The notes: a model not told the origin generated them from the sequence alone. Positions 1 through 13,508 are shown, numbered from the stretch's first letter. The stretch: DNA of 64,000 nucleotides from Spirodela intermedia (GCA_902729315.2 LR746272.1:5336272-5400271); one strand, 5' to 3'. Translations and numbers: made by a program.

Positions 1-3000
1 GCCAGCCTTCCTTCGTTGTTAGAGTTGAAGCTGATGAGGGAGGTGGTGCCGCTGAACATGAGGTGCTGCTCGACAGGCTTCCAGATGAGGTGGACCAGCC
101 TGTTCAGAAAGTTCTTCCTCCGTGTTCGAACAGCTCTGGAGAGACAAGTCAAACAGGGTTCTTGGTTGCCCAACGAGGGCTCAGTCAGCAATGGAGATGC
201 CTGTGCTGATCATGGCAGATGTGAAGACATCCAAAGGGCGAGGAATCTGTTAAGTTTTATGAAGTGGTTGAGCGCCTTTCTTTTCTCGTCATGCTACTGT
301 TCAGCTCCATACGAGAGGAAAACCATGGCCATGGGGCTTCTTCTGACCATGCTCGATGCATGGCCCGCAGTTCCTCCTCCGCAAGGAGGTGCAACTCTTT
401 ACCCTTACAGTGAGGGGTTTACTTCTCCCGAGTTGACCCTGTCACTAGTAGGATCTATAGTTGACAGTTGGGACAGACTTCGAGAGAGCTCGTTTCGGAT
501 TCTTCTGCACTTCCCTAGCCCTCTTCCGGGGATGGCGAGTTGTGAGTCGGTGAAGGGTGTGATAAGGTGGGCGAAGAAGTTAGTCTGCAGCCCGCGCGTT
601 CGGGAGAGTGATGCTGGAGCGTTGACTTTGAGGCTCATATTTAGGAAATATGTGCTCGAACTTGGATGGGTAGTATGGGTTTCAGATGACGTTATTTGCC
701 ATAGTTCACAGTCTGAGATGACAAACGGCAGCTCAAAAATAGGAATGATCAAGAACAGGGCCAGTTTGGTGCAGTATATCTCATCACTGATCGACTGGCT
801 GCGGATCGTTGTCGAGCTTGGCGAGAGGGATCTTTCTGAAGCATGCAGGAATTGCTTTGTTCATGGTGTGCTGCTGGCACTCCGTTACACGTTTGAGGAG
901 TTTGACTGGAGTCTCATTGTCAACTCATCGAGTAGTTCTGACATGAAGAGTGCTCTGGAAGAGCTTCTGGGTCTAGTTATGAGGATAACATCATTGGCCC
1001 TCTGGGTGGTCTCTGCGGATGCGTGGTATCTGCCTGATGAAACGGATGATATGGACAATGAGGAAGCTTTTATCTCGGATATGTCGGTTGAGAGGGATCA
1101 CGACCCATCGCTGCACTCCGAGGGGAGTTTAAAGCTTGCGGAGAATGCTCAAGCGGCCGATCAGGCTGTAATGGTTGGCTGTTGGCTTGCCATGAAGGAG
1201 GTAAAGGGTCAATTACTTTAATAAGTATCTTTATATTTAATCCTTCTCTACAAAGTTGATTGCTTCTCGCCATGTTATTTATTACTTTAATAAGCCTGGT
1301 TGATACCGACATAAATGCTCAAGTGTTTCATATGATTTCTGTGATAGCCCATGGAACCAGAGTCCCAAACAGACCATCAGAAATGTTTGTGATATCGTTT
1401 TAATCGGACTATTACTTGTGGATTTTCTGTTTTTTTTCTGCAGGCTTTGAAATATGCAAGGATGTGGGGTTTATTTCTTTTGTGTGATTATGGGCTGTTG
1501 ACTTTCTTTCTCCAACAGGTCAGTCTTCTCTTGGGGACTATCATCAGAAAGATCCCATTGCCCAGCTGCGACAACATGCCAGATTCTCGCAAGCCTCCTC
1601 ATCGCATTGGCGATCCTCGAGTGATGGTTGCAGCTGATACGATGCTTGACGTGGAACAACTGGAGGCCATTGGCAGCCATTTCTTGCAGGTTCTTTTGAA
1701 AATGAAGCATAATGGTGCGATTGATAAGACAAGAGCGGGATTCACTGCTCTGTGCAATCGCCTGCTGTGCTCGAATGTTCCAAGGTATGGTGCCATTTCT
1801 TGTCTTGTTCTCGTTCATAGTCGAGTGCTGCTTCTTCATTTCTAGAAAAACCCAATACTTTTTACCATATCATGATGCCTAACATCGCAATTTATATCGA
1901 TGGAAACGATGGAGATAGGGAAACTTTGAGGGCATCAGATATGTGGTTTGAGCACCATCTTCATTGGTGCCTAAACCTAAAGCAAGCATCGCAATGAACA
2001 ATTCTATTATTTATTCTCTCATATTGTAGTGAATGATTTGTTCTCGCCCTTTAACATGCTTGAAAAACTGAAAAATATGATATTTTCTTTGTGATGTTAA
2101 CCCACATCTTCTCTATTTTTTAGACTCTGCAGAATGACGGAGTTTTGGATGGATCAACTGATGGAGAGGATCATTGCCAAAGGACAGTCAGTTGATGATT
2201 TGCTGAGGAGGAGTGCGGGAATTCCTGCAGCTTTCATGGCCCTTTTCCTTTCAGAACCTGAAGGAGCTCCCAAGAAACTCCTGCCGTGTGCATTAGGGTG
2301 GCTCATAGATGTTGCTAAGAAGTCTCTGTGCAGTGAAGCTTGCAACCCCAAGAACATGTTGCTGGGGGATGAATTCCCAGAAGGGTCGAACAATGTTTCG
2401 TCACAATCACTGTCTATGGAGAGTGATCTCAGTACGAACATTCCAAAGACACGCGATGAGGGTGTGATCCCCACTGTCCACGCTTTCAATGTCCTCAGGG
2501 CTGCTTTCAATGACACCAATCTGTCAGCAGATACCTCAGGTTTCTGCGCTGAAGCCTTAATTATCGCCGTACGATCCTTCTCTTCTCCCTACTGGGAGGT
2601 GCGGAACAGTGCTTGTCTTGCCTACACTGCCTTGGTTCGGCGCATGATCGGATTCCTTAACGTGCAAAAGCGGGACTCAGCGAGGCGGGCCTTGACGGGT
2701 CTTGAATTTTTTCATAGGTAACTTCCTGTTTGGCCGGGTTTATGCATCTAGTGCTGCTGTTTTTTGCGCCTTTTCTCCTTTGGATATGAACTGCTTCCAA
2801 GAATGATTTTAGCCGAAACATGCTGGGTTTTCTCATATGATGCTGGTGGACTCTCTTCTATGATATCTTGCCGAGTCCTTTAAGGTTGCATAGGAAAGCA
2901 TCTATTGGTTGACCTGAAACAGTGATCATAAGTGAGTGCATGGGTACAAACTCCCGTTGTTCTTCGGTGTTATTTCGTGTACCCTATTAGGCTCTGCATA

Positions 3001-3006
3001 AATAAG

Positions 3007-3041
<35 letters not shown>

Positions 3042-6000
3042 AGGAACCTTCTTTTTTGGATGTTTTCAAAGGGTTAGTAGTGGTGTGTGGGTCGTGTGTT
3101 CTTAGCAATCACTCTATTTATGCTCGCATGGACAAATTCTTTTGATTCTTCCTTTATCTGTCGTATTACAGTCCGAATCCACTCCATGTGTTTTAGATAT
3201 ATATGCTCCACTAGCCGCTCCCATTTCTCACATTTTATCTACATCACTATTTCGGTTCATTGTGATTCAAATACGTTTACATTTAGTTATATTACACTCT
3301 GCAATTTTTCTTTATTTCATCAAATGGTAAATTTTTCATTTATTTTATGGATACTAAGCTTGAGAATATTCTTACTTATTTCTTTGGTTGACTCTGTGGG
3401 GTCGATGGGAGAGTGCTGTAAGTTGACTCGTGCCTTGATGTCAAAGTTTTCAACTCGCAGGCTGTGATTGCATTTGAGAAACCAGTTCTTACCACTTTTG
3501 ACAGATAGAAGACAAACCAGAGCCAATATATTTTTTTTCATTTTCCTACTTCCCACAATAAAAGCAAAGATTTACAGGACATGAGTGACTTTTCTCATTC
3601 ATTTCTCAGATTCTGGAGGATCCCATGATTTTATGTTGCTAATAGTCGTCTAAACCTTTTCTTTTTTATATAAAAAAAATACAATTAATCGCAATTTTGT
3701 TCTTTTTTATTTCCATCATACTTCAGCTGATCGAGTATCTTCCTTCCAGGTATCCAGCCTTACATTCATTCCTGTTTGATGAGCTGAAGATTGCCACCAG
3801 ATTTCCTGGTAGCAGCTTCTCAGGGCGCCCAGAGTCTAATGTTGCAAATGCCATTCACCCCAGTCTCTGCCCCATTCTTATTCTTCTGTCAAGGCTGAAG
3901 CCCTCTCTCGTTGGCAACGAGGCTGATGATCCGCTGGATCCATTCTTGTTCATGCCCTTCATCAGAAGATGCGCCACCCAGAGTAATCTCCGGGTCCGGG
4001 TCCTTGCCTCGCGAGCCTTGACCGGCCTGGTGTCGAATGAGAAGCTGCCCACAGTCTTGAAGGGCGTTGCCCAGTGCCTGCCCTCTGGAGGCAGCGAGGT
4101 GGCCAGGAAGGAAGCTGGTCTTCGTGTTTCAGGCTCACTGAACGAGAGCGAGGATGACAAGCCCGCCGCCGCCCCTCTCTGTGTTTCTTTCAACTCAATT
4201 CATGGGATACTGATGCAGTTGAACTCTCTTGTCGACGGCAACTGCAGGAACTTGAAGGACGATTCCAAGAAAGATCTGATTATCAGTGACCTGACCTGTG
4301 ATCTCTGGAAGTGTTCCTGGATGGGTAGCTTCAGATCATGTCCCTGTCCCACGCTCATCAGTTCTTATCTGAGGGTTCTGGGCCATATGTTTGATATAGC
4401 AATTGTCTCCAAGGGCAGCAGTGCCCTTATTAGGATCAAAACCCTACTGTTGGAGTTGTCATCGGAGTGCCTGGACGGAGAAAAATCTGGCGGGCTGGCA
4501 TTCTTCGATCCAACCGTCGTGGAAGTCCGGAAGCAAGCAGCGGCTTCGTTCTTCGGGTGTTTCTTCGCGGGGAATCTGGAAGCTCCCGAAGAACATCTCT
4601 CGTCTCCAAAGCCTGCCGTTCCCGGTTCTGATCTGCGTGAGAGGCCCAAGATCAATGGCGCCGCATTCAGATCGAGGGAAGATCTTCAAGGGAGGTCTCC
4701 GTTGGGATTGCAAGAAAAGATGAGATTCTGCATCTCTGATCCCTGCTGTGAAGTCCGGCTTGTGACCCTCAAATTGCTCCTCAAGTTCGTCAAGTCTGCT
4801 GGCGCATGCACTCGTCTAAGCACCACCACCCACGGCTGGCTGAGGGCAGGGCTGCAGCCCATGCTGATGGAGCTCTTGGCCACTGAGGAGAATCCAAGGT
4901 GCATTTACTATATCCTGAGTAACATCTTCTCATGGAACCTGCTCCATTTTGTGGGTGGTTCCAACCCCACCAATCATGGAGATTTGATGCATATCGGTGC
5001 AATGGGACGTGACTCGGTGCTCTCGTTCTGGGAGAGACTGGGCGCCCTAATAGCCTCCACCAGTTCCAGTAAAGCCAGGGTGATCCTCATCTGCTGCATG
5101 GGTCTGTGCATCAGGAGATTCAGGCTCCTTACAGATTCTGACTCGGAGAAGAGCTCTTCTGGCTTTGCCAGGCCCGGGATTTGGGGAAGATGGGATTCTA
5201 TTTCTGGGTGCATCGATAAGTTCCTTCTCCTGGTTAAGAAGCACAGCTCGCCGGCTGAGCCCGTGAACCTGAGGAAGGCCGCCGCAGATGGCATTGTCGC
5301 ATCTGGGTTACTCGAAGAAGCCATCTTGGTTGGTGCCTACACGAAGAGGAACCAGACTCCCGCCGAAGACCTACCCATCTGCGAGATCGACTGGGAGAGT
5401 GGCTCTCTCTCTCTCCTCAGGCCATCTGATAGGTTCCATCTCTATGGCACAAGGGTGCTCGAAGCCTGGTTCACATGCATCCAGCTGTTGGAGGACGAAG
5501 ATATGTGTCTCAGACAGAAACTCGCTGAAGACGTCCAGGGCTGCATCGGTTCCTACACATCCAGGCAAAGCCCTCTCTTGCAGGTGGAGAGGGTGATCGA
5601 ACTGAGCTTCGACCTCCTATCTTCCATTTTCGGCAACTGGGTTCTGTACCTGGATCACCTTCTGACATGGGTCTTCAGCAGCGGGGATTATGAGGCAGCC
5701 CAGAGCGGTAATCTTGTCCGACAGGTGTTCGACAAGGAGATCGACAACCACCACGAGGAGAAGCTCCTGATATGCCAAATCTGCTGCTCTCACTGCGAGA
5801 AGCTCCTCAAGAGCCCTTCTTGGGCTGCTGCTGCTGCTGCTGCGGGCTCAGAGTCTCCACTGGGGCGCAAATTATCAGAGTTCTTGGGCGCATGGAGGTC
5901 CAGATTTATTCACAGATTGGTCTCCTTCTCCGACGAGTACTTGGAAGGCCAGCAGGGAAGGGGAGGCTGGGTGGGGGGCGTAGGGAACCACAAGGATACC

Positions 6001-6258
6001 TTCTTGAGGGTCTATGGGGGCCTTCTTGGCCTCTATGCTCTCTTGCAGTCTCCAATGGCGGCTGGCTCTCAGTTTCCAGAAATAGTAAGTGAGGAGTCAA
6101 ACAAGCTCGGCAAGGCCATCAGCCCGTTCCTCACGAACCCGTTGACTTCCAGGCTCTATTCCCTGGTGGAAATGTCTCTTGAGGGGAGGACCCTGGGAGG
6201 AGGACCCAGAGAAGCCCCCGCGGGGGAAGATTTCCACCCATATTTCCTTCTCAGGTGA
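1..6258 (+). CDS. THADA/TRM732-like protein (DUF2428), C-terminal part
   Basis: Large HEAT/armadillo-type protein of the thyroid adenoma-associated (THADA) family. The yeast member Trm732 partners methyltransferase Trm7 in 2'-O-methylation of the tRNA anticodon loop; that role is assumed here from the family. Four exons fit: 1-1200, 1519-1784, 2124-2717 and 3750-6258, all GT-AG, phases consistent, giving about 1,523 residues. The reading frame is open at base 1, so the N-terminus lies outside; known plant homologues are about 2,100 residues. The DUF2428 signature CWLAMKEVSLLLG is formed exactly across the first intron (window residues about 395-407), and FFHRYPALHSFL across the third. HEAT-like segments such as SNLRVRVLASRALTGL (about 760) and VRKQAAASFF (about 945) follow. 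The last exon is one 2.5-kb block. A GCT-repeat near 5825-5840 encodes a short Ala run. The family is clear; the precise role is inferred. Confidence 0.9.
3001..3042. repeat. (TAAA)n microsatellite in THADA-like intron 3
   Basis: About ten TAAA units within the 1,032-bp third intron (2718-3749). The rest of that intron is AT-rich and shows no coding signal. Confidence 0.95.
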
Positions 6259-7462
6259 ACATTCCCAGCTGATTCTCTCTGGCCGCTGTGAAGGTGCGCT
6301 CAATTTATTGCCAAAATTATAGGGATTTCGTGTAAAATTAGGTTGGGAAAAAATCTCAATCACTACAAAATTTTGACTAAAAAAGTTTGATTTTTTTTAC
6401 CCATTTTGGGCATCGTTCTCGTTGTTGTGAAAACAGATTAACCCTTTGTTTTCCTGCATTATTATTAGATCACGAAATCTCAATTATTTTAGAATTCTGA
6501 TGAATAAAAACCTAGATTTCGAGCCACATTTCCCTCTGAAGCAGTACAATCTTCGTGTATTTGGAGTGCCAAGCTTGGAGATGTTTATTTTTTCTATTTC
6601 TATCAAATATTTTCTAGGATATGTGATTTTTTCCCCATAATCTTGGAATATTTTCCTCAGTGTTGCCATTTAGAGAGGGATTTTCTTGGTTTTTAGTCAT
6701 TCTAGGTTACTTTAGTTACAGATAAACTTTTTTCGATATTTACTAATATTCCCTCAAAAGACCAAGTTTTTTTTTTTCTCTCACTTTTTTAGCATCGCTA
6801 CAATTACCCAACCTACCCATTTTATTCTGCCATTCTCATCCAGGGTGAATTCTATAAGTAATATTAATAAAATAGAGTCATCTTGATTTATTCCTAAACT
6901 TTGTAGGGGCTCAAGTAAAAAAATCCTGAAAGCATGTGAAAAATCATGATATTTTTCTTCTATGGATTTATTTATTTATAGGAATTTACAAACCCATGAA
7001 AAGTTAGCCTGTGGGGCCCAGCGAATGTGATACCCACTAACATACCCTTTTGCTAAGCAGATGTGTCCACTTAAAAAATGATATTAAATAATTTAAATTA
7101 ATTTTCGAGTTCCTACTAATAAAAATACTAAAAATGTATTATATTTAAAAATGTGCACATTTTAATTATTTATGGTGGTAACACTTTTTTAGAAAGCATG
7201 CTTAATAATGGGGTCAGCCCAACATAGAAGTTAGAAGCCCAACCCACAGGTCCGCTTCTCTTTTTTCTGGACCTGGCCTGGGCGTATACCTTTCCGGCCC
7301 ATTAACAGTTGCCCGGCAAACCGGCAAAGCACCAGGCCGCAAGACCTGAGAGAGAGAGAGAGAGAGAGAGAGAGACGGGGGGAGGGGAGAGAGAGTAATG
7401 AGTATTACACTGCTTTATATGATATCAATAGTATGAGAGATAAAACTGGAATGTTCCTCCAG

Positions 7463-7532
<70 letters not shown>

Positions 7533-7614
7533 CACATCACAAGCAGGCCACCGACATGCAGTCGTCCACCTTGATGGCAGCTATTGTTCTGCCTCAACCA
7601 GGAGTCACAGCCCC
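6259..7614. other. Convergent intergenic region with (GA)n tracts
   Basis: This holds the 3' flank of the THADA-like gene and the 3' flank of the Elongin A gene, which converge here. It is AT-rich, with two (GA)n tracts at 7348-7375 and 7468-7531 separated by about 90 bp. I see no gene in it. Confidence 0.7.
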
Positions 7615-9475
7615 CTACAATCCCCTTGCCAGGAGCTTCGTAGGCTTAGAACTGCTGGAAGCCGAGCCCCTTCCACTGAAGCCGCTGCTGCTACTCCCTG
7701 CCCTCGCAGCACTGAACAGAGGAAAACCAGACCAAGTAAGCAAAACTGGAAGTGCCCGCCGAGCACGGCCGCCATTGAAAAAGCCCAGAAAATCTTCAGA
7801 TTTCTAGCCAACAACGCTCATGGAGTAGCACCTTGGCGGTGGGAAGGTCGTCTTCTGTGAGGCGTTCTTTCTCATGGTGGCGTGAATTCTGGCCTCATGG
7901 CTGCTCGCTCATGAGGAAGAAAACCATGAGACATGAATTAGGAAATCATTGGGAAATGATGCCGCATCAGTAAGTCGAAGAACCCTGAGAGCATTCACCT
8001 CTTGAGATACTCGAGTTTCGCCTTCTTCATGAGGTTCCCCTTGACGCCGGAGACATTGTAGCCGGGGCCATTGCCTGCGCAAGAACAGGAGATCGATCCG
8101 AAGATGGGTTTCTTTCCACATCAAGCGACGAAAGTGGACATGGATCGGGTAATTACCTCCGGAGAACATCCTCTTGTTGCTCGTAGGGGGCTTCTTGTCG
8201 ACCACTCGGATCTGTCGACTTTGCTTCTCTGATTATAAAATTTACCATGTCATGAGAGGAGGATGAAGCCGATGACAAATAATTATAATAAAAATTATGG
8301 TAATAAACTTTGATCCCGAGATTATACAACAAACATGATTCTATTAGTCAGATGATCGATGCAACTAAATCCATCTTCAGCCAGGTTTATGTGACAAATT
8401 GAGACGCCCCATGCCACTACTCTTCGGAATATAATGAAGATCAAAGCTGAAGAGATAAAGAACTCCAGAGCATTCTGCCAGCTTGCACGCTATGTTTCTC
8501 CAAGAAATCAACTAAGATATGAAGAGCAATCCTAGGGAAATTATTTGCCAAAAACAAGCTTTAAATCAAAGTAGGTAACCACTGAATGCAAGAACTGGCC
8601 GATAATCGTCGTCCTAATGGGCCATAACGGAAATCGAAGGATCCCACTTCCTCAGTTTTTCAGATATAAGCAATCTTTGCGTGAAGATCTCCCAGAGCTA
8701 ATCTCCCAGAGCTGCCTACACAGGGCTTAGACGAAGGGTAAAGTCGCATCTTGATCTCAAAATCACATTTCAGGGAAAGAAAAACTCACTTTTCTCCTCT
8801 TCGGCGTATCTTTGTTTCAGCTGCTCCGCTATTTTCTTCCCAGCTTCTTCTCTCTCTCTACACTTTGCCTGCATACACAGCACGAGTTCAGTACTCACCA
8901 TCCACTGAGGCCGCGGCCTATGAGCTCCAAGCTATGGTAGGAATAACTAAAGGAGGCGACGACATGAATACAGTATAGAATATATGAGGCAAAGTCTTAA
9001 TCTTATGCGGGGTCTGATACCTCATATAACTTGCTCCACTTGAAGTTGACGTTCTTCTGCTTCATTCTCTTGACGACAATGCTTACGCTGTCGGCTCCGA
9101 AAGCTCGTTCATAAAATATCCTCCATAAGTCATCTGTCACGGCACTCAAATCTCTGTCCTGAAACACGGAATCCCAAAGCAAGAATTATCGCCATGGATC
9201 GTTTCTAGGCTGGGGCAAGAGAATTCAGACGGTAGAAGGACAGGAAGAGAGGAGGACGAGAAATAGAGCGGAGGGAGAATATTGGCGCATACTTCAGTGG
9301 ATTTCTCGATGTGCGCCAATTGGTCGACTGTGCAGTGCGGCAGGATTTCCTTCAGCAGGTCTATATCCGTCTCCCCGACATCGCCAATGTACCTGACGTT
9401 GTCTATTGCACTCTGGACGCAGAGACTCACTAGAGAAGGCGGCCTCCGTCCACACCCCGGCGTCATCCCTCTCAT
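7615..9475 (-). CDS. Elongin A (RNA polymerase II transcription factor SIII subunit A)
   Basis: Elongin A joins Elongin B/C in a nuclear complex linked to Pol II elongation and ubiquitin ligase activity. Seven coding exons on the minus strand: 9475-9293, 9158-9021, 8868-8790, 8228-8157, 8074-7999, 7900-7832 and 7711-7615; all GT-AG, frame kept throughout, 237 residues. The Elongin A domain fills residues about 12-107, with PPSLVSLCVQSAIDNV, LPHCTVDQLAHIEKSTE and MKQKNVNFKW typical of plant members. A charged helix (about 108-131) and the motifs PPTSNKRMF and NLMKKAKLEYLKSHEAR follow, then a Ser-rich tail. The start is the first in-frame ATG and directly follows a good acceptor (ttccag), so an intron probably lies in the 5' leader. 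If the last intron is retained, translation stops at 7804 instead, giving a different tail. Confidence 0.88.
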
Positions 9476-10228
9476 GGCTGGAAGGATTCGAAGTGTCTCG
9501 TTCTGAACTGCTCCCCAAGTTTCTTATCCAGGTGCAGCGATGAACGATCCTTCCGCAGAACTACAAGAATGGAGAAGATCCAGCGCCTCTCCTGGGAGAA
9601 ACAGGAAAGAAAATAAAATCGGTCGGCAAAGCTGAAACCAGAAACATCAGCCAGCTCTCATCCACCGCACCGAAGATCAACGAAAAGTAAAATTTATTTA
9701 CCGATAAAGCGCACGATCAAGAAATTTTCAGGAAGAAACAGAGCTGGGAATCCATTCATCCTAAATCAAACCCGAAATCCCACCGATCGGCCGCAGAATC
9801 GCCAGAAATCGGAAAGGAAGGAGCGGACGACTAGACGATCAACACTTCGACGGAAGAACTCACTGAACGCCGTCGCCCACCACCGCGATGGAAGCAGACA
9901 CCTACTTCTCACCTGATCGGACCGAAACCCCAGCTGATCTCATCCACCCCGGAGAAAGAGGAAGAGGAAGAGGAAGAAGAAAGAAGGGGAAGGCACCTAC
10001 CTGACCCCTTCCTTCCCTTTTTCCCCTTCTTCCCGATTTCCCCGTCTGTTTTAGTTGTGGGGGAGATACACCCGCGATATCGACACGCGGTGTCCTTTAC
10101 CTCCCGCTCACCGAAACGGACTGAATTCTGGGCCTCAGGCTGGCTCATTCATTTTGGGTCCGTCCAGCGAGCCCAAGCCCATTTTCATTTTAATTAATAT
10201 AAGTAATAATAAAGCAAAAAATAGCTGC
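9476..10228 (-). other. Elongin A 5' leader with probable leader intron
   Basis: A donor-like ATCAG/GTGAGA on the minus strand at about 9914 and an acceptor at about 9480 suggest an intron in the Elongin A 5' UTR. The leader itself would lie around 9915-10050. No other gene is visible. These limits are inferred. Confidence 0.45.
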
Positions 10229-10302
10229 TTCCGTTGCCGGGATTTGAACCCGGGTCGTCTGGGTGAAAGCCAGATATCCTAACCGGACTAGACGACAACG
10301 GA
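10229..10302 (-). tRNA. tRNA-Glu (UUC)
   Basis: Read on the minus strand, the 7-bp acceptor stem TCCGTTG pairs with CAACGGA, followed by discriminator A. The D-arm contains TAGTCCGGTTAGGATA, the anticodon stem-loop is TCTGG-CTTTCAC-CCAGA with anticodon TTC, and the T-arm is CCGGG-TTTGAAT-CCCGG. There is no intron. It lies 87 bp upstream of the start codon of the HGH1-like gene and points away from it. Confidence 0.97.
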
Positions 10303-10389
10303 TGTTTGAGAGATTTGTAATCTATATATATATATTATATAAATAATAATTGACATATCAAAGCACACTCTGCCGCGTAGAGGACAGCC

Positions 10390-13300
10390 ATGGCGACTGA
10401 GCTTGAGGAGCTCCTAGGGTTCCTCTCATCGCCCTCCCCGCAGGTGAGCGATGGGGCCATCGTTCCGATGTGCCCTCGCACGTTGGCCACCGCCTGGTAT
10501 GAATCTAATGCTGCGATTCTTTCTTCTGGCGTTGCAGCTTAGGAAGGCTGCCGTCGACATCGTCAGCGGACTCACCGGCTCCGAGGAGGGCCTCCGGTCG
10601 CTTGCCGCCCACGCTGATCTAGCCCTTCCCCCCCTGCTTCGCCTTCTCGATGATGTCGTCGCTGTGGAGGGTGTCTCCAGGGCCGCCGCTGAGGCTCTAG
10701 TCAATCTCTCGCAGGACGCCGTCATCTGCGAGAAGCTCGTCTCGCATGGAGCAGTGGGTAATTCCGTGGGTGTTCTCTACAAGCAGCCGCGGGGCGGAGG
10801 CCTTGGCATTTCTCCGCTTCTGGTCATGCTACTTGTCAACCTCACCCAGGTTGACTCCGGCGTCAACGCCCTGCTCCAGGCAAGCACTTGGCCTCTTTAT
10901 ATGCAGCTAGTCGTCTGCATGTTTTCTGTGAAAAAAAAGTGAAACTCTCAAAGTTTCTACTGGTTAGAATTAAAACCTTTGTTTTTTAATAAAAAAATGC
11001 CCATTATTCTATCTTTGTACGTTCTCCATTCGGCTATTTACCATCAGATTATTCCGGAAAAATCGTTGATAAATCTCTCATCTTCTCTGAAGCATAACCA
11101 AACACAAAGTCTAGCAAAGCTCAATCAAATCCACCATAGTGCAGGTTGGAGAAGAGGTGGAAGGATTATATATCTCCAAGCTTGTGAGATCCTTCTGTAG
11201 GTCATCGGCTAATGAAACCTCTGGTGAGTTTTCTCATTTGTGAAAATTATTATTATTTTTGGTCATCTTCTTTCCATCAAAATCATTATGACGTATTTCA
11301 TTTTGACTTCAATTTGCTGAATGTTTCATCTGAGCACCTAATTTTTAAATTTTTTGTTGATTCATAGCGTCTGCAATGGTGGGATGAAACGTATAGATTA
11401 AATTTCTTTTGGTTGAATCCTTTTTGGAGGAATGCTGGCGTAGATGGGCTTCATATCAAAGATAAGCTGTTGAAGTCAAAGTTTTGTAATAATAAATTGG
11501 GTATAGTTGATATGATGTGCCACTTTTATTATTTAAATAAGAAAATAATTCTGCAAGAGTGACAGGAGGCTGATATGATCTTTCTGGAAGATCAATGGCA
11601 ACGATGAAAATGTTTTGATTTCTAGTCATTTGGCCAAAATGGGTACATTAATCTTGATTACGCTGTGTTCTTTCTTATATTGCGTCTGTAGGTGATGATC
11701 CCTTTGAACATGTGGCATCGATTCTTGTGAACATCTCTAAAATGGAGGCAGGAAGGAGGATCCTTCTTGATCCCAAGAGAGGCCTTTTGAAACAGATTGT
11801 ACAAAACGTTGATGCAACAAGCTCATTGCGCAAGAAAGGGGTGCGTATACTGGGGAATTATAGGAAAAATCTAGTTTTTTTTTTCTAATCATAATTTTAA
11901 ATCATAAACCCTCTAGATTTCAAAAGGTGACACATCGGGATCCTTAACTCATGATTGGAAGCGTTATTGAGCTTTAAATATATTTTTCTCTTACAGATAT
12001 CTGGAACAATTCGCAATTGCTGCTTTGAAGCTGATAGGCAACTTCAGAGCTTGCTTTTGATTTCAGAGTTTCTCTGGCCCGCCCTGCTCCTGCCTGTTGC
12101 AGGGAAGAAGGTGATATTACCTAATTTATGACGATCGTGTTGCATGTACGCCCATTATGAGATCGAATATGAGCACCACCTGTTCATCCATGTATAATCA
12201 TAAATGTATGCTATATGTATAGATGTATAGATGATTATCTTTTATAATATACGTAAATTCTTCATTAATTCTGAAGAAAGCTTGGTTTCTTTAGTGAAAC
12301 CCCTGGCTATTTCGATAGTCTATGATTCTTGCTAGTTTTTATGATCAACCCTGCATGGAGACACTCACTGTTCATGCTATCTTAATGAGTTTGTGCGAAA
12401 ATTCGATCTTTCCTTGATAAATTATGGACATATTCGTTGGTGTTCTTTGAGATGTAAGCCCACAGAAACCAGGGTTTAGAAAGGTAATTTAATGGTACTT
12501 TCTGGTTAATGTCTGGATCAGATTTATAGCCAGGAAGACACCTCTAAGATGCCTCTCGAGCTCGCAACTCCACTCTCAATTGAGCGAGAAGCTATTGATG
12601 ACCCAGAAATCCGCATCCAGGCCCTGGAAGCTATTTACCTAATATCGTTACAGGTAATTTATTTTTTTACCTAAATCCATGTCTGCCTGACATCACGTGC
12701 TTCACGTCTTTTTTGCTTTCTTTTTTATTTTAATAATTATAGGGGCTGTTCTTGTTTTTGATATTAAAGAGGGGTGTTACTTCTGGGTTTAAAAACTTTG
12801 GATTGGTTTTTTCAGTTTATTTTTTTTGTCACGTTTTTTTTTTCTCGCTGTGATTATCATCTTTTTTTTCTATTAATTCATTTTTTCTTCCTGTTATTTT
12901 GTTTTTTTTTCTCTCGACTATTTTGCAGGATGCGGGGAGAAAGGCTCTTTGGTCCATCAATGGTCCACGGATTCTGCAAGTTGGATATGAAGGCGAGGAA
13001 GACCCTCGAGTGATGGAAGCCTACGAGCAAATTGGCTCTCTGGTAGGACTCTCTTCCTCTCTTCATCCTGTCTAGAGCTGTCCTCGTCTAGATTTTCCTC
13101 TCTCTCTCTCTTTGATGTTGAGGGCGAGGCTTATCTGGGCCAGGTTCAGGCATCAAATAGCTCAAAACCTGTTTTCTTGGCTTTTTTTTTCTTTTCTGGG
13201 TCAGGCGTGGATTCAACCCTTTTTAAAGATCCTTCTCTATTTATCCTTTTTTTTATCTCGCCAATGATAGAATCATCATCTGAGGCCCTCTTCGATTCAT

Positions 13301-13508
13301 CCCTGATAGGGGTGAATCCTGGAAATCGTCATTAGTTAAATATTTCCTTTCTTTCCTTTGAAATCGCCTTCAGATGATCAATCCTGGATACCGTTTCTCA
13401 GATTTTTCCTCTTGTAGTTTCTTGTTCCTTGTGATCATATGATTTCTAGAGCTCTCTCTCATCTTCCTGCAGTTGGTCGGTGGCAGTGGTGAGGTCGCGG
13501 ACCAGTGA
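10390..13508 (+). CDS. HGH1: HGH1/FAM203-like armadillo protein (eEF2 folding factor family)
   Basis: Yeast HGH1 is a cytosolic armadillo protein that helps eEF2 fold together with the TRiC chaperonin; the same role is assumed here by family. Eight exons: 10390-10443, 10538-10879, 11145-11223, 11692-11840, 11997-12110, 12522-12653, 12929-13042 and 13473-13508, giving 339 residues with every phase matched. The DUF383 region includes DDPFEHVASILVNISKMEAG, SGTIRNCCFEA and SEFLWPALLLPVAG. The DUF384 region includes EIRIQALEAIYLISLQ, GRKALWSINGPRILQVGYE and VMEAYEQIGSL. The intron after residue 132 starts with GC (CAG/GCAAGC) rather than GT and ends in AG; the GC donor fits the known GC-AG consensus. 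The start ATG is the first in-frame one and fits family length. Confidence 0.93.
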
